DNA of 64,000 nt, taken from Burkholderiaceae bacterium. GTDB taxonomy: Bacteria; Pseudomonadota; Gammaproteobacteria; Burkholderiales; Burkholderiaceae. The DNA lies in contig JAHFQJ010000004.1 of assembly GCA_023266335.1 (NCBI GenBank), positions 62,001 to 126,000 of the forward strand, read 5' to 3'. The notes below the pieces were generated by a model. That model worked only from the letters and a program-made list of their open reading frames with translations. It did no database searches and was not told where the DNA came from. A program made the position numbers and the translations under genes. This document shows, one piece after another, positions 1-9,779 of the stretch (positions within the stretch are counted from its first letter, which is position 1; each line of letters starts with the position of its first letter).

Positions 1-143
1 TTAATTTTTTCTTCTTCCTTTTTTAAATCAAGCGGTTTATTTCTTAGTAAATTATGCCCGTATTTTTGTTCTTGCTCTAATTCTGGATTTTGCTTTTTTA
101 GTTTATTCAAAAAATTTGTGATACTAGATTGATATATAGCCAT
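1..143 (-). CDS. DUF3460 family protein, partial
   Basis: The reverse strand opens with ATG at 143 and stays open to the window edge, giving 47 residues that begin MAIYQSSITNFLNKLKKQNP and then turn Glu/Lys-rich. This pattern (a short basic-acidic protein with FLNxLKxQxPxLExEQ) matches the DUF3460 family. That family is small, of unknown function, and found essentially in betaproteobacteria, commonly near scpA/panC. The C-terminus and stop lie outside the window. Its value here is taxonomic. Family assignment is from remembered sequence pattern, and function is unknown. Confidence 0.75.
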   Translation of the reverse strand, partial: MAIYQSSITNFLNKLKKQNPELEQEQKYGHNLLRNKPLDLKKEEEKI

Positions 144-427
144 AATAATGATTCCATTTTATTATAAACTTTTGCTTGAGTTTACTTCTGAAGAATTGAG
201 GTTAAAATTATTTGTATTTCAGCATGCAATTTTCATATCTGCCTTTCAGCATTGACATGAATCTGATTAATATGAGCATGTATTTTAGCTGAATTTAGAA
301 TATAAGTACATATTTTTTACTTATTTCTTTTTTATTAGCTAAATTTTAGATTAGCTACTTTAAAGTAATAATATCATAATTTGTTATGGATTAATTAAAA
401 AATTATGATGCCAGTTAAAGAAAGAAT
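144..427. other. Intergenic, no gene seen
   Basis: AT-rich spacer between the DUF3460 start and the mlaC stop. No open frame, RNA gene or strong hairpin was recognised. It would have to carry the promoter for DUF3460, but no clear -35/-10 pair stands out. Confidence 0.5.
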
Positions 428-1093
428 TTATTTTTTACTATTGTTTTTAGCTTGTAAGAATCGAATTAATCCATCAATACCATTTTTATTTGCTTGTTCA
501 TTAAAGTCGGTTTTATAACTTGCTACTAAGCCAATACCTAAAACATTAATATCATAAATTTTCCATTCATTCCCTGATTTATACAGGCGGTAGTCCAAAG
601 ATTTAGTATCACCTTGATCTATAATAGTACTTTTAACTATAACTTTAGTATCTGCTGGGGACATGCGCAACGGCTTATAGTTAATTTGCTGATCATTAAC
701 TTTGGTTAAAGCTCCAGCATATGTTGCGATTAACAATTGCTTGAATTCTTTCATAATTACTGCACGCTGGTCCGGGGTAGATTTTTCCCAATGAGGTCCC
801 ATAACCATCTTAGTTGTTGTTTCTAAATCAGTATATGGCATAACTTTAGCGTCTATTAGTTCTGCTATTTTTTTAACTTGTCCGCCTTGGTTTAATTTTT
901 GCTGTTTTATAGATGTAACAACATTATCTACCATTCCTTTAATCAAACCATCTGGGCTTGATGTGCTAACAACATCATTTGATGCTGTAGAGCTGGCTGT
1001 TGAACCAGAAGCCATAGGAGTAACGGCAAAAACACTGCTGCTGATTAGTAATATAGAAGATAGTGATGCGGCAAATAATAAAGACTTTTTCAT
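428..1093 (-). CDS. mlaC: MlaC-like phospholipid-binding periplasmic protein
   Basis: The 221-residue protein starts with a classical Sec signal peptide (MKKSLLF, hydrophobic core, cleavage near SVFA). It continues as an all-domain MlaC/Ttg2D protein, with recognisable stretches such as VMGPHWEKSTPDQRAVIMKE and a C-terminal DVNVLGIGLVASYKTDF-type segment (here IYDINVLGIGLV). In the Mla pathway MlaC shuttles phospholipid between the outer-membrane MlaA complex and the inner-membrane MlaFEDB ATPase to keep outer-leaflet asymmetry. Unusually, none of mlaA/B/D/E/F is adjacent, so the partners must be elsewhere. The Ser/Thr-rich linker after the signal peptide (residues ~27-50) is longer than usual. 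Confidence 0.88.
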   Translation of the reverse strand: MKKSLLFAASLSSILLISSSVFAVTPMASGSTASSTASNDVVSTSSPDGLIKGMVDNVVTSIKQQKLNQGGQVKKIAELIDAKVMPYTDLETTTKMVMGPHWEKSTPDQRAVIMKEFKQLLIATYAGALTKVNDQQINYKPLRMSPADTKVIVKSTIIDQGDTKSLDYRLYKSGNEWKIYDINVLGIGLVASYKTDFNEQANKNGIDGLIRFLQAKNNSKK

Positions 1094-1465
1094 GCATTTC
1101 CTTGTTATTTTTATAAAATGAATTATAACTCATTCCTAATTTAGTATAAAGTAACTTTTCATCAGTATTTTAAGTTAGGATTGATTATATAGTTTCTACA
1201 TGTTAGAGAATAACCTTATTGTAAAGTTCATTTTATTAAGTTTTATAAATTAATATCATTAAAATTAGAGGAATATAAGGAAAGTTATTAAATAAAGCAA
1301 ATTCTTTGCCTAAAGTTATGAAAAGGATATACTCATCATGCTTAAATTTATGCCTGTAGTATTGATGTTAAAATTATTTTATTATAATTTCTATCGCTGC
1401 CTTGACATAAATACAACCGAGACGAGTATATTAAATTATTATTTTGTAGTCTCTACATTATAATA
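1094..1465. other. 372-bp intergenic region, no gene
   Basis: Spacer between the mlaC start and the lectin stop, both on the minus strand. No coding frame or RNA gene was recognised. It should hold the mlaC promoter and the lectin terminator, but neither is clear enough to mark. Confidence 0.5.
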
Positions 1466-2350
1466 TTAAGCAGTTTCGTGTGATCCGGCTTTTGAAGTTT
1501 GAGTTGATGCTTCTTTTGAAGTTAAAGGCATTTCAATACCTTGGCATCCGATAGAACCTTCACCATTATATGTCATAGTTCCAGCAATTGTATTACCATT
1601 ATCTGAAGATTTAATCTGTAATTTAATTGCATTTTGACCTGTCCGGCAGCCGATTAACCAAGTACCGCCAGCATGCCATGGTGCATTTGAGCCGCCCCAT
1701 TGGTTTTCAACTGTATAGTTATTGCTTCCTAATGATGTGGCTTTACACCCAATTGGACCTTCGCCGGCATATGTCATTGTTCCATTAAATGTTTTACCGC
1801 TGTCATTTGATGAAATATCAACAGAAATAACTGCTTGATCACGGCACCCCAAAACAAATACACCGCCGTCATGCCATTGAGCTGAGCTTCCGCCCCATTG
1901 ATTTTCAATGCTGTATACTGCCCCGTTAGCCTGCTGACTTTGGAAACCGATAGGACCTTCACCATTATATGTCATAGTTCCAGTTAAAGTTGCTCCATTA
2001 TCATTCGAGTTTACATTAACAGCGATTACATTTTGCCCTTCACGGCAGCCCATTACCCATTCACCGCCCGGATGCCATGGTGCATTTGAACCGCCCCATT
2101 GGTTTTGAACAGTATAGGTATTATTTTGTGTTAATGCTGCTTTAAATCCAATAGGACCTTCGTTAGCATAAGTCATTGTACCAGTGAAAGTTTTACCATT
2201 ATCATTAGATGTAATATTAAGCGCTATTACATTTTGTCCGGAACGGCAGCCAATTATCCACATTCCGCCTTGATGCCAAGGAGTGGCACTGCCTCCCCAC
2301 TGATTTTGTACTTGGTGTAAATTATTTGATGTTTTACTTGTTTTTGACAT
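1466..2350 (-). CDS. OAA-family (anti-HIV-type) high-mannose lectin, four repeats
   Basis: The 294-residue protein is built of four tandem ~65-residue repeats (about residues 11-77, 78-144, 145-209, 210-276). Each carries NQWGGS..PWH.GG....GCR, then S.DNG.T..GTMTY.GEGPIG. This is the signature of the Oscillatoria agardhii agglutinin homologue family (OAA, Pseudomonas PFA, Myxococcus MBHA, Burkholderia BOA). Family members bind branched high-mannose glycans, and two repeats form one beta-barrel, so two barrels are expected here. Repeat 3 lacks two residues in its GCR-QAVI loop. There is no signal peptide, as is usual for this family. A GGAG ribosome site precedes ATG by about 8 nt. A Ser/Thr-rich 20-residue tail follows the last repeat. 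The gene looks richer in G+C than its surroundings, suggesting transfer. Confidence 0.93.
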   Translation of the reverse strand: MSKTSKTSNNLHQVQNQWGGSATPWHQGGMWIIGCRSGQNVIALNITSNDNGKTFTGTMTYANEGPIGFKAALTQNNTYTVQNQWGGSNAPWHPGGEWVMGCREGQNVIAVNVNSNDNGATLTGTMTYNGEGPIGFQSQQANGAVYSIENQWGGSSAQWHDGGVFVLGCRDQAVISVDISSNDSGKTFNGTMTYAGEGPIGCKATSLGSNNYTVENQWGGSNAPWHAGGTWLIGCRTGQNAIKLQIKSSDNGNTIAGTMTYNGEGSIGCQGIEMPLTSKEASTQTSKAGSHETA

Positions 2351-2632
2351 GTCTAAACTCCGATTTTTTATAGACTATACAAAATAGCAAAGAATAATAT
2401 AAATTTATTCTTTCTACATTTCATTGTAATTCTAGTACATGAATTTTTATTATAGAAATAGTAAAAGAATTATGTTGCATTAACTCAACTAATTGTAAAT
2501 AAATTAAAATATATTTAACTAAAAGATTAAATGATTAAATAAATGCATAACAAATACATTTTTTATACATACATACTGATTTTTATTCACACTAATTAAT
2601 TATAATCACATAATATTTTTGTTTATACTATT

Positions 2633-5341
2633 TTAAATTTCCATTTTTATATTACTTGCTTCAAGTTGTAATTCAAATATATTATCTAGTGCCTGCCTTG
2701 GTGTACATGCATTTACATCAATATTTTTAATCTTATGCATAAGATTTTTTAATTGCTCTAATTCTTGCCTTAATTTATCAATTTGTGATATAAGAGAATG
2801 ATTATTATTCTCTTCAGTTTGCTTAAGCAAATTTAGTTGAGTTGATTGCAAAGCATATTGATTTTGCTTATCACTAGGGTTATTTGCTAAATAATTTTTA
2901 GCATTATCGACAATTATATTTGGCATGCCTGCCAATCGTGCAACCTGCAGTCCATAACTTTGACTTGCAGCACCAGCCTTGATTTCATGAAGAAATACAA
3001 TATGCTTTTTATGTTCAACAGCTGTTAAATGAATATTATGAATAGAATTATAATAATGTGGTAAATTTGTCAGCTCAAAATAATGTGTTGCAAATAAGCT
3101 AAAGCATTTAATGTTTTGTGCTAAATGTATCGCAATAGCTTGAGCTAACGCTACTCCATCAGCAGTTGATGTACCTCTGCCTACCTCATCCATTAATACT
3201 AAACTATTTGATGTTGCCTGATTTAAGATGGCTGCGGCTTGGCTCATTTCAACCATGAAGGTTGATTTTCCGCTTGATACATCATCACTGGCACCTATTC
3301 GGGTAAAAATACGGTCAACTTTTCCAATTTTCGCATACTGTGCTGGAACAAAACTTCCCATATAAGCCAATAATACAATCAATGCAGTCTGGCGCATAAA
3401 TGTTGATTTTCCACCCATGTTTGGACCAGTTATTAACAGCAAATTCCTCTTATTATTTAATAAGCAGTCATTTGGAGTGAAATGCTCAATTTGAGTTGAT
3501 ACAACAGGATGCCAGCCTTGTTTTATATCAATATTATAATTATTTTCATTCCCGCCGTTTTCCTCAAACAGCATAATTGGTTTTATCCAATTAAATTTAA
3601 TAGCAACTGATGCTAAGCAGCAAATATAATCAAGCTGTGAAATCTTTAAAGCAATATTTTTTACTAGGGTAACATAAGATTGTAATTTAACTAATAAATC
3701 TTCAAATAAATGTTTTTCCAGTGCTAATGATTTATCTTTAGCCGATATAAACTCATCTTCAAATTGCTTTAATTCAGGCGTGATATAGCGCTCAGCATTC
3801 TTTAGAGTTTGTCTTCTAACATAAGCAGCCGGTGCTTTACTTAAATTGGCTTGACTAATTTCAATATAAAAGCCATGAATTCTATTATATTCAATTTTAA
3901 GATTTGTAATGCCTGTATTTATGCGTTCCTGCTGTTCAAATTTTTCTAAAACTTGTTCTGTATTCTGATAAATATTACGCAGTTTATCTAATTCTAAAGA
4001 ATATCCCTGTGCAATTACTCCGCCGTCTCTAATCCATGTATTTGGCTCTGGAGTTATGGATTGAGTCAAAATGTCACGTATTTCTTTTATGTTTTTATGA
4101 TTTAAACTTTCTGCTATTTTGGTTAACAATTCAATTTTTTCATAATTGAATAAATTACATAAAATTTCGTAAATATTGGGTAAATAAGTTAATGCCTCTC
4201 TTAAGCTTGCCAAATCTTTAGGTTTAGCTTGTTTTAAAGCAAGGCGTGAGTTAATTCTTTCAATATCGCTGATATTGGTTAATATATTTGTTAAATTTAG
4301 TAATGTATCCGGATATTTTATTAAGCATTCGATTGAGTCATGATACTGGCTGATATATCTACTATTATTAGCTGGACGCAATATCTTATGCTTTAAATAA
4401 CGGCTGCCCATATTAGTTTTGCAAATATCTAAACTACTGAATAAAGTAGGTGATTTATTTCCTTTAATAGTTTTGATTAGTTCTAAATTTTCAATTGTAT
4501 CTGCATCTAATTGTAAATAATCATTTTCCTTAATGGTGCGGATACCTTGAATATGCTGTGGTATCATACCCTGGGTTTGCTCACAGTAATGAAGCAAAGC
4601 CGCACAACTAGAGTAACTTAATTTATTATCTAATTCAAACGCATCTAAACTATTTATATTTAAAGATTTTTGCAGAAATTCTTTAGAGTTTTTAGAGTTA
4701 AAATACCAATCCGGCACAGCTGTTATTGTATCTAAACCTGTTTTTAAACTTAATATATGATTTCTTATATCTTTGGAGGCGATTATTTCTGCTGGAGAAA
4801 TGCGCAAAATATTATTAACTGCAATCTCTAAATTATTAAAATTTTGATTAAATATATTACCGCTAGATAAATCTATCCAAGCTAAGCTGATTAAATTTAT
4901 AGATGTATTTTGCTCACTTGATTTATTTAAATTTAAAGAACTATCTTCATAATTTACAGCAAGCAGATATTTATTATCTTTGGCATCTAAAAATGCATTA
5001 TCAGTTAATGTTCCGGGAGTAATAACACGTACAACTTTACGCTCAACTAAACCTTTAAGTGGTATGTCGCCTATTTGCTCACAAATTGCGACACTTTGTC
5101 CAAATGACAACAATTTAGCAATATAATTATCCGCCGCATGGTATGGTACGCCTGCCATTTTAATTGGCTCACCTGAAGATTGACCTCTTTGAGTTAAAGT
5201 AATATCAAGTAAATTAGAAGCAATTTCTGCATCTGCAAAAAAAAGCTCATAAAAGTCCCCCATTCTAAAAAACAGCAAAATATCAGAATATTGTGCTTTA
5301 ACCGATAAATATTGCTGCATAACTGGGGTATAATTTGTCAT
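2633..5341 (-). CDS. mutS: DNA mismatch repair protein MutS
   Basis: The full-length MutS has 902 residues. The N-terminal mismatch-recognition domain holds the Phe-X-Glu wedge (GDFYELF, ~residue 30). The connector, lever and clamp domains follow. The C-terminal ABC-type ATPase has Walker [13 protein letters not shown], signature [11 protein letters not shown], Walker [16 protein letters not shown] and the H-loop FATHYFELT. MutS binds base mismatches and small loops as a dimer and recruits MutL. It is transcribed as a single gene here; no mutL is nearby. A working MutS restrains slippage at simple repeats, which matters for the G-tract locus at 54569. The length is slightly above the E. coli protein (853), from insertions. 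Confidence 0.97.
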   Translation of the reverse strand: MTNYTPVMQQYLSVKAQYSDILLFFRMGDFYELFFADAEIASNLLDITLTQRGQSSGEPIKMAGVPYHAADNYIAKLLSFGQSVAICEQIGDIPLKGLVERKVVRVITPGTLTDNAFLDAKDNKYLLAVNYEDSSLNLNKSSEQNTSINLISLAWIDLSSGNIFNQNFNNLEIAVNNILRISPAEIIASKDIRNHILSLKTGLDTITAVPDWYFNSKNSKEFLQKSLNINSLDAFELDNKLSYSSCAALLHYCEQTQGMIPQHIQGIRTIKENDYLQLDADTIENLELIKTIKGNKSPTLFSSLDICKTNMGSRYLKHKILRPANNSRYISQYHDSIECLIKYPDTLLNLTNILTNISDIERINSRLALKQAKPKDLASLREALTYLPNIYEILCNLFNYEKIELLTKIAESLNHKNIKEIRDILTQSITPEPNTWIRDGGVIAQGYSLELDKLRNIYQNTEQVLEKFEQQERINTGITNLKIEYNRIHGFYIEISQANLSKAPAAYVRRQTLKNAERYITPELKQFEDEFISAKDKSLALEKHLFEDLLVKLQSYVTLVKNIALKISQLDYICCLASVAIKFNWIKPIMLFEENGGNENNYNIDIKQGWHPVVSTQIEHFTPNDCLLNNKRNLLLITGPNMGGKSTFMRQTALIVLLAYMGSFVPAQYAKIGKVDRIFTRIGASDDVSSGKSTFMVEMSQAAAILNQATSNSLVLMDEVGRGTSTADGVALAQAIAIHLAQNIKCFSLFATHYFELTNLPHYYNSIHNIHLTAVEHKKHIVFLHEIKAGAASQSYGLQVARLAGMPNIIVDNAKNYLANNPSDKQNQYALQSTQLNLLKQTEENNNHSLISQIDKLRQELEQLKNLMHKIKNIDVNACTPRQALDNIFELQLEASNIKMEI

Positions 5342-5592
5342 GATGGATAAAAATAAAAATAATTAACACTAAATTTTAACAAAAAAAATATTATATAGCT
5401 AACCTTTAGCAATCTATACTAATGACTGTAAATTACTAAATGATAATTACTATTACTTGCATTGAGATTAGTTTTATTTTATTTTATAATAACTGTATAA
5501 ACAAAATATTATCAAATATATCTTTAATTTATTAAAGATAATTTAACTTATAATAAGTTATAGTTAATATTATTCAATCGGAAAATTATTTT

Positions 5593-6165
5593 ATGATTAG
5601 TCCTTATAGGTTATTACTTCTTTATCCTCATTTAATATCTTGCTGTATTGCAATTGGATGTATATTTTTATGCGACATAAAAATTATGTTAAATAAATTT
5701 AAACTTGATAAAAATATTTCTAATTTTCTTAATGAAATTTCTAAAATTGTTAGTGTATGTTTAATAATTTTATGGATAACAGGAATTGCTCTAATTTGCT
5801 TTGATTGCGGTCATTTACCGCATTTAAGTGATTTAACTAAACCAAAATTATTTACTAAGCTTATTGTAGTGAGCATACTTACAATTAATGGTTATTTTTT
5901 ACATCGTTTAGTTATTAATAAATCTAAACAAAATTTTAAAAATATTATATACACTATTGGAGCATTATCTGGAGGTTCATGGTTTTACGCTATCTTTCTC
6001 GGCATTGCCAAACCGCTTAATAATATCTGGACGATTAGAGAATTTTTAGGAGTATACATAATTTTAATAAGTATACTCATAATTGGAGTAAATTCTATTA
6101 TATTTGCATTAAGAATTAGGGCTATTCTAAAGATTTTTAAGTTGGAGCAGTTAATAAAAAAATGA
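5593..6165 (+). CDS. Predicted multi-pass membrane protein
   Basis: 190 residues, strongly hydrophobic, with about five predicted transmembrane segments. These lie near residues 8-30, 52-72, 85-105, 120-140 and 150-175, with short basic loops between. The arrangement (His in TM1, HLISCC; a conserved-looking TKPKLFTKLIVV segment; SGGSWFYAI before the fourth segment) resembles DUF2214/CopD-like small membrane proteins, some of which bind haem, but I cannot assign the family firmly. The gene is on its own, facing away from mutS. The start at 5593 follows 'tcggaaaattatttt', with GGA as a modest ribosome site. Confidence 0.75.
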   Translation: MISPYRLLLLYPHLISCCIAIGCIFLCDIKIMLNKFKLDKNISNFLNEISKIVSVCLIILWITGIALICFDCGHLPHLSDLTKPKLFTKLIVVSILTINGYFLHRLVINKSKQNFKNIIYTIGALSGGSWFYAIFLGIAKPLNNIWTIREFLGVYIILISILIIGVNSIIFALRIRAILKIFKLEQLIKK

Positions 6166-6206
6166 TATTCAAAATACATTAAAATTGATTAAAAATTAAA
6201 AAATAT

Positions 6207-6539
6207 TTATAAATCTCCTAATTCCTTTTCAATTTGAATCAAGCTTGGTGTAATGAATTCAATTTCGTAGCTTGGATTTTTAGCTAAAAACTGTAGCTTG
6301 CTTAATTTATTTTGAATAGCTGATAAATTAAAATTTGGTTTATTTTCAGATAAATATTCAAGCTTATTTTGTATATTTGTAATTTTTGCCTGAACAAATT
6401 TAATGTAAACAGTAAAATCGTTTAAATTGAGTATTTTATAATTACGCTGTAAACAATCATAATGATATTTACAATACATAGAACGAATATTTAAAACGCT
6501 TTCTTCTTTATCTATATTGGATAAAATATATTCTGACAT
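6207..6539 (-). CDS. Small helical protein of unknown function
   Basis: 110 residues, mostly predicted alpha-helix with a heptad-like Leu/Ile pattern over residues ~40-90 (KITNIQNKLEYLSE...IQNKLSKLQFLA) that could form a coiled coil. It has no signal peptide or membrane segment. It lies between a convergent membrane-protein gene and pilD on the same strand (117-bp gap to pilD). I do not recognise the family. Codon use is like its neighbours, and the frame is uninterrupted, so it is probably real. Confidence 0.6.
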   Translation of the reverse strand: MSEYILSNIDKEESVLNIRSMYCKYHYDCLQRNYKILNLNDFTVYIKFVQAKITNIQNKLEYLSENKPNFNLSAIQNKLSKLQFLAKNPSYEIEFITPSLIQIEKELGDL

Positions 6540-6656
6540 ACTTATTATTATATTTATATGATTAAATATATTTTATTTTAATTTACATATATAAATAACT
6601 AGGGGTTATACTAGTTTTAAAAATATTTATATATTATACCATTTGCCCACCCAAAT

Positions 6657-7562
6657 TTATATTACATGATTTACATATAAAAATACCAAAAAGCCGGAAA
6701 TTGAGATAAATGGTCCAAATGCAATAGCGCCATATATATCTTTAGACATAAATATTTTTCTGCATATCACAAAAAATATACCCAATATTGAAGCAAAAAA
6801 TATTGTATATAACGTGTAGTCTATGCCGATAAAAGCACCAATTCCTGATAGTAAGTAGGGGTCTCCGCTGCCTAATCCTTCATATCCGCGAATTAATTTA
6901 AATAAAAATGCGACTATCCACAATATAAAAAATCCAAATAAAAATCCGGCAATAGCTGTATTTGCATCAATAAAAATATTTTGCCAGCCACAAAATAAAC
7001 CTAAAAATATAAGAGGTTGAGATAATTCATTTGGCAGTAGTTGTGTTTTTGCATCTAATATTGTAATCGTCAATAATAACCAAAATAATAAAATTGCAAA
7101 AAATGATTGACCTATATAATTAAATGCAATATAACAAAATAATGTTCCAATTCCTGATATTAATTCAACCACAGGATATTGTATTGAAATTTTACTATGG
7201 CAGATTCTGCATTTAGCCTTTAAAAATATCCAGCTTAATATTGGAATATTGTCGTACCAGCGCAACATATAACCGCAATTACCGCAAGCTGACGAAGGCT
7301 TAGAAAGGCTAATATTCTGTTTCTTATCTTTAATACCAAATTCCTGCGGAATGCATGGTCCGCCCTCTTGCTTAGTTTGTTCTTCAATATACTCCTTTAA
7401 TTCATTTTCAAATATTAACGGCAGTCTGTATATAACCACATTAATAAAGCTGCCTGCACATAAACCAAATATTAATACTACTATATATTGTAATGATAGC
7501 GGTAAATCATACCATACACTTAAATCTAAAATATTAAGTGAGTTAAATAAATTATTATTCAT
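6657..7562 (-). CDS. pilD: Type IV prepilin peptidase / N-methyltransferase PilD
   Basis: The 301-residue polytopic inner-membrane protein cleaves type IV prepilin or pseudopilin leaders and methylates the new N-terminus. The N-terminal domain has the paired Cys motif of the family (CGNCGYMLRWYDNIPILSW, then CRIC), needed for the zinc-bound methylase domain. Catalytic aspartates sit in TILDAKTQLLP and GLGSGDPYLL, followed by hydrophobic helices. Residues ~45-70 form an acidic insert before the Cys motif. It is transcribed away from the rhodanese gene. Only a lone PilZ protein (21.5 kb) elsewhere in the window hints at pili; no pilin genes are visible. Confidence 0.94.
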   Translation of the reverse strand: MNNNLFNSLNILDLSVWYDLPLSLQYIVVLIFGLCAGSFINVVIYRLPLIFENELKEYIEEQTKQEGGPCIPQEFGIKDKKQNISLSKPSSACGNCGYMLRWYDNIPILSWIFLKAKCRICHSKISIQYPVVELISGIGTLFCYIAFNYIGQSFFAILLFWLLLTITILDAKTQLLPNELSQPLIFLGLFCGWQNIFIDANTAIAGFLFGFFILWIVAFLFKLIRGYEGLGSGDPYLLSGIGAFIGIDYTLYTIFFASILGIFFVICRKIFMSKDIYGAIAFGPFISISGFLVFLYVNHVI

Positions 7563-7716
7563 ATTTAAAAAATGACTTAGGGTAATACCTAATATTATAG
7601 AATAATTATATTAAATATAATAACTATTAAATCGTATGTGACTTAATTAGTATGTTTTTCTTATGCAGCGAAAATATATTGTATTTAAGGTACGATAAAT
7701 AACAATTAATAAGAAT

Positions 7717-8163
7717 ATGAACAAAATATCTAAAGATTTAATAAAAAAAGCTCAATCTTATGGAAGCATTCCTGCACTACAGCCAAAAGATGTTTATGAG
7801 TTAATTGAAAATGATAGCTCTGTAATTTTGGTAGATGTACGTACTAGAGCAGAAATTGATTGGATAGGTAAGCCAGTTATCAAAGCAGAGCAGTATGTTC
7901 ATATAGAATGGTTAATATATCCTGGAAGTGCTCAAAATCCAGATTTTTTAAATAGTTTGAATAATTTCAGTAAAGATACTGCATTAGTATTTCTATGCCG
8001 TAGTGGAATAAGATCTAAAATGGCTGTACAGTCTGCCTTGGATAATGGGTTTGAAACAGCAATTGATGTAATTGGCGGATTTGAGGGACAAAGAAATAAT
8101 TATGGACACCGTAAATCTGTTGATGGGTGGTGTCAAGCTGGTCTGCCATGGGTAGGGGCTTAA
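7717..8163 (+). CDS. Rhodanese-like sulfurtransferase
   Basis: 148 residues forming a single rhodanese domain. It shows the LVDVRTRAEI start-of-fold motif and the active-site loop CRSGIRSKMA, with the catalytic Cys near residue 93. The C-terminal GGFEGQRN...GWCQAGLPW pattern is typical of betaproteobacterial single-domain rhodaneses. It probably transfers sulfane sulfur from thiosulfate or persulfide carriers, with the acceptor unknown. It has no signal peptide and is therefore cytoplasmic. It is monocistronic, followed by a 600-bp stretch holding only a decayed gene. Confidence 0.9.
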   Translation: MNKISKDLIKKAQSYGSIPALQPKDVYELIENDSSVILVDVRTRAEIDWIGKPVIKAEQYVHIEWLIYPGSAQNPDFLNSLNNFSKDTALVFLCRSGIRSKMAVQSALDNGFETAIDVIGGFEGQRNNYGHRKSVDGWCQAGLPWVGA

Positions 8164-8352
8164 TTAGTTATTATTTTTCTATATAATATTATAATCACAT
8201 ATTCCCTCAACTTTTTTAATGATATGGTGAAATGCAAGGTTTAAAGTGTAAGCAGTTATTGACTTTCCCTTCACTCTCGCTTCTATGAAATCTTTCATTC
8301 TCCATTCATTGTTTTATTTTATGATTTTTTGTTATTGAATAAATTGATCTAA
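8164..8352. other. Non-coding stretch after the rhodanese gene
   Basis: Together with the decayed gene at 8353-8709 this makes a ~610-bp region with no intact gene. In 8164-8352 I see no meaningful open frame, RNA gene or clear terminator. It may include further eroded sequence of the neighbouring pseudogene. Confidence 0.45.
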
Positions 8353-8709
8353 TTAATCATCTAAGTCTTTGTCGCCAATGTAAACTATTTCAATGTTAGG
8401 CATTACAGCTTTTAGGTATTTGCTTGCGCTATATCCCCCTTTCTAAATTTGGCTTATAAGTGCCAGAATTATTGTTTAGATAAAGTTTCCCATCTGCTTT
8501 TTTACAAATTTCACCTGCAATTAATATATGTTTAGACAATACCCAGAAACATTACTATTTTCATAAATTCGTTCTAATTTTATTTCAGAAGAGGTAATAA
8601 CAATAATCAGGAATAACCAGAAATGTATTAGGATTACCTATACATAAAAAGAGCTCATTGTCTTTATTAAAAAATAAATCAAAAATGCAAATTTTTATAA
8701 AGTCTGCAT
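8353..8709 (-). pseudogene. Decayed gene with several frame breaks
   Basis: On the minus strand, consecutive coding-like fragments follow one another in different frames. First is ..DLFFNKDNELFLCIGNPNTF.. (from ~8707). Then come VITSSEIKLERIYENSNVSG, LSKHILIAGEICKKADGK, LYLNNNSGTYKP and finally GYSASKYLKAVMPNIEIVYI, ending DKDLDD-stop at 8353. Stitching them gives a plausible ~110-residue protein end, so this looks like a gene inactivated by at least three frameshifts. The GE...DGK....NNxSGTYKP pattern resembles 'NxSGHYxP' segments in uncharacterised bacterial proteins. I cannot name the family. No start codon region is preserved. Confidence 0.6.
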
Positions 8710-8773
8710 TTTATATTCAACTTAGTAAACTGAATAAATTATAAGTAATTATATAGATAGATAATATATTTCT

Positions 8774-9562
8774 TTAAGCATTCTCGGTTTTATCGAGTTC
8801 TTTTTTGGATTTTTTCTTATTTAACTGCATGAAAAATTTTTCGACAATATCATTTAATACCTCTTGCGGAGGTAATTTTGCACTTTCAGCATATTCTTGA
8901 ACTAGGCTATGATTATCTGTATTCAGCATATAGCGCATTTCCATTTCACGCTTTCTTATGCCAGGCTTTATCATATTTTCTCTTTGTGCAATACGGTAAA
9001 CCAGTTCAAAGTCAGTGAGAGTTAAGCCAAATTCACGCATTACTTCTTGTTTAGATATTCCAAACTGAATGCGTTTGATAATTTCTCTAGAACGTGTATG
9101 TAAATTAATACGGCGTACTAAGCGGGCATAACATGTTTGAATAGTGTTAGATTCTACAGCACCTCGTATTTCATTTGGTTTAGACAACTTATGTCTTAAA
9201 TCAGCTAATATTACAGGACTTAAAAGCTCTACTGAATTTCTGTTAAACTTTGTTTCTTTAAAATCAACCGAAATTCCGCGCATAAAATATACTGCACTAA
9301 ATAAACTTATTTCTAAATTTAATAACTTACATGCCGCTAAAAATTCATCATCTAAACAGATAGGTTTTCCCTCTTCTTGCTGATTGTTCCTTACTAAATC
9401 CAAATAAGTTTTAATTGGAATAATTCTATCAGCAATTTCAGCAATTTCATATAAGATATTTATTGTATTGACAAATACATCTAAAGACTTTATTGTAAAG
9501 ACTTTATTACTTTTATAAAATGCCTCAATCTGATTGATATCTGGACAATTTTCTAGTTTCAT
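8774..9562 (-). CDS. Unknown cytoplasmic protein, possible regulator
   Basis: 262 residues from the ATG at 9562, chosen because AAGGGAAAG sits just upstream. An in-frame ATG at 9598 lacks such a site. The protein is helical. Residues ~150-215 contain RSREIIKRIQFGISKQEVMREFGLTLTDFELVYRIAQ, which reads like a helix-turn-helix (ISKQEVMREFGLTLTDF) and suggests nucleic-acid binding. The tail is Lys/Glu-rich. I do not recognise a family. Regulation of a dispersed target or a phage/plasmid-type function is possible but unsupported. It is monocistronic. Confidence 0.65.
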   Translation of the reverse strand: MKLENCPDINQIEAFYKSNKVFTIKSLDVFVNTINILYEIAEIADRIIPIKTYLDLVRNNQQEEGKPICLDDEFLAACKLLNLEISLFSAVYFMRGISVDFKETKFNRNSVELLSPVILADLRHKLSKPNEIRGAVESNTIQTCYARLVRRINLHTRSREIIKRIQFGISKQEVMREFGLTLTDFELVYRIAQRENMIKPGIRKREMEMRYMLNTDNHSLVQEYAESAKLPPQEVLNDIVEKFFMQLNKKKSKKELDKTENA

Positions 9563-9779
9563 TTGACTTTCCCTTTTCAAATTAAAACGATTAAACACAT
9601 TTTTTATATGATAACATATTTTTTTGCAAAATTTTACTTTTTTTTACAATTCAAGCATATTATTTTTAATATTTTCACTAAAATGAACTTAAGATAAGTA
9701 TTTTTCACATATATATACGATAAATCTATGATTAAATACTTTTTAATTTTTATTAAATAAGCTCATTAAGGTAAAAATT

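Noticed and set aside
1402-1430. A consensus-like TTGACA on the plus strand in the mlaC-lectin spacer
   Set aside because: No properly spaced -10 follows at 16-18 bp and no plus-strand gene lies downstream.
5410-5440. A TACTAATGAC end-like sequence between mutS and the membrane protein gene
   Set aside because: No matching second end or element interior in the spacer.
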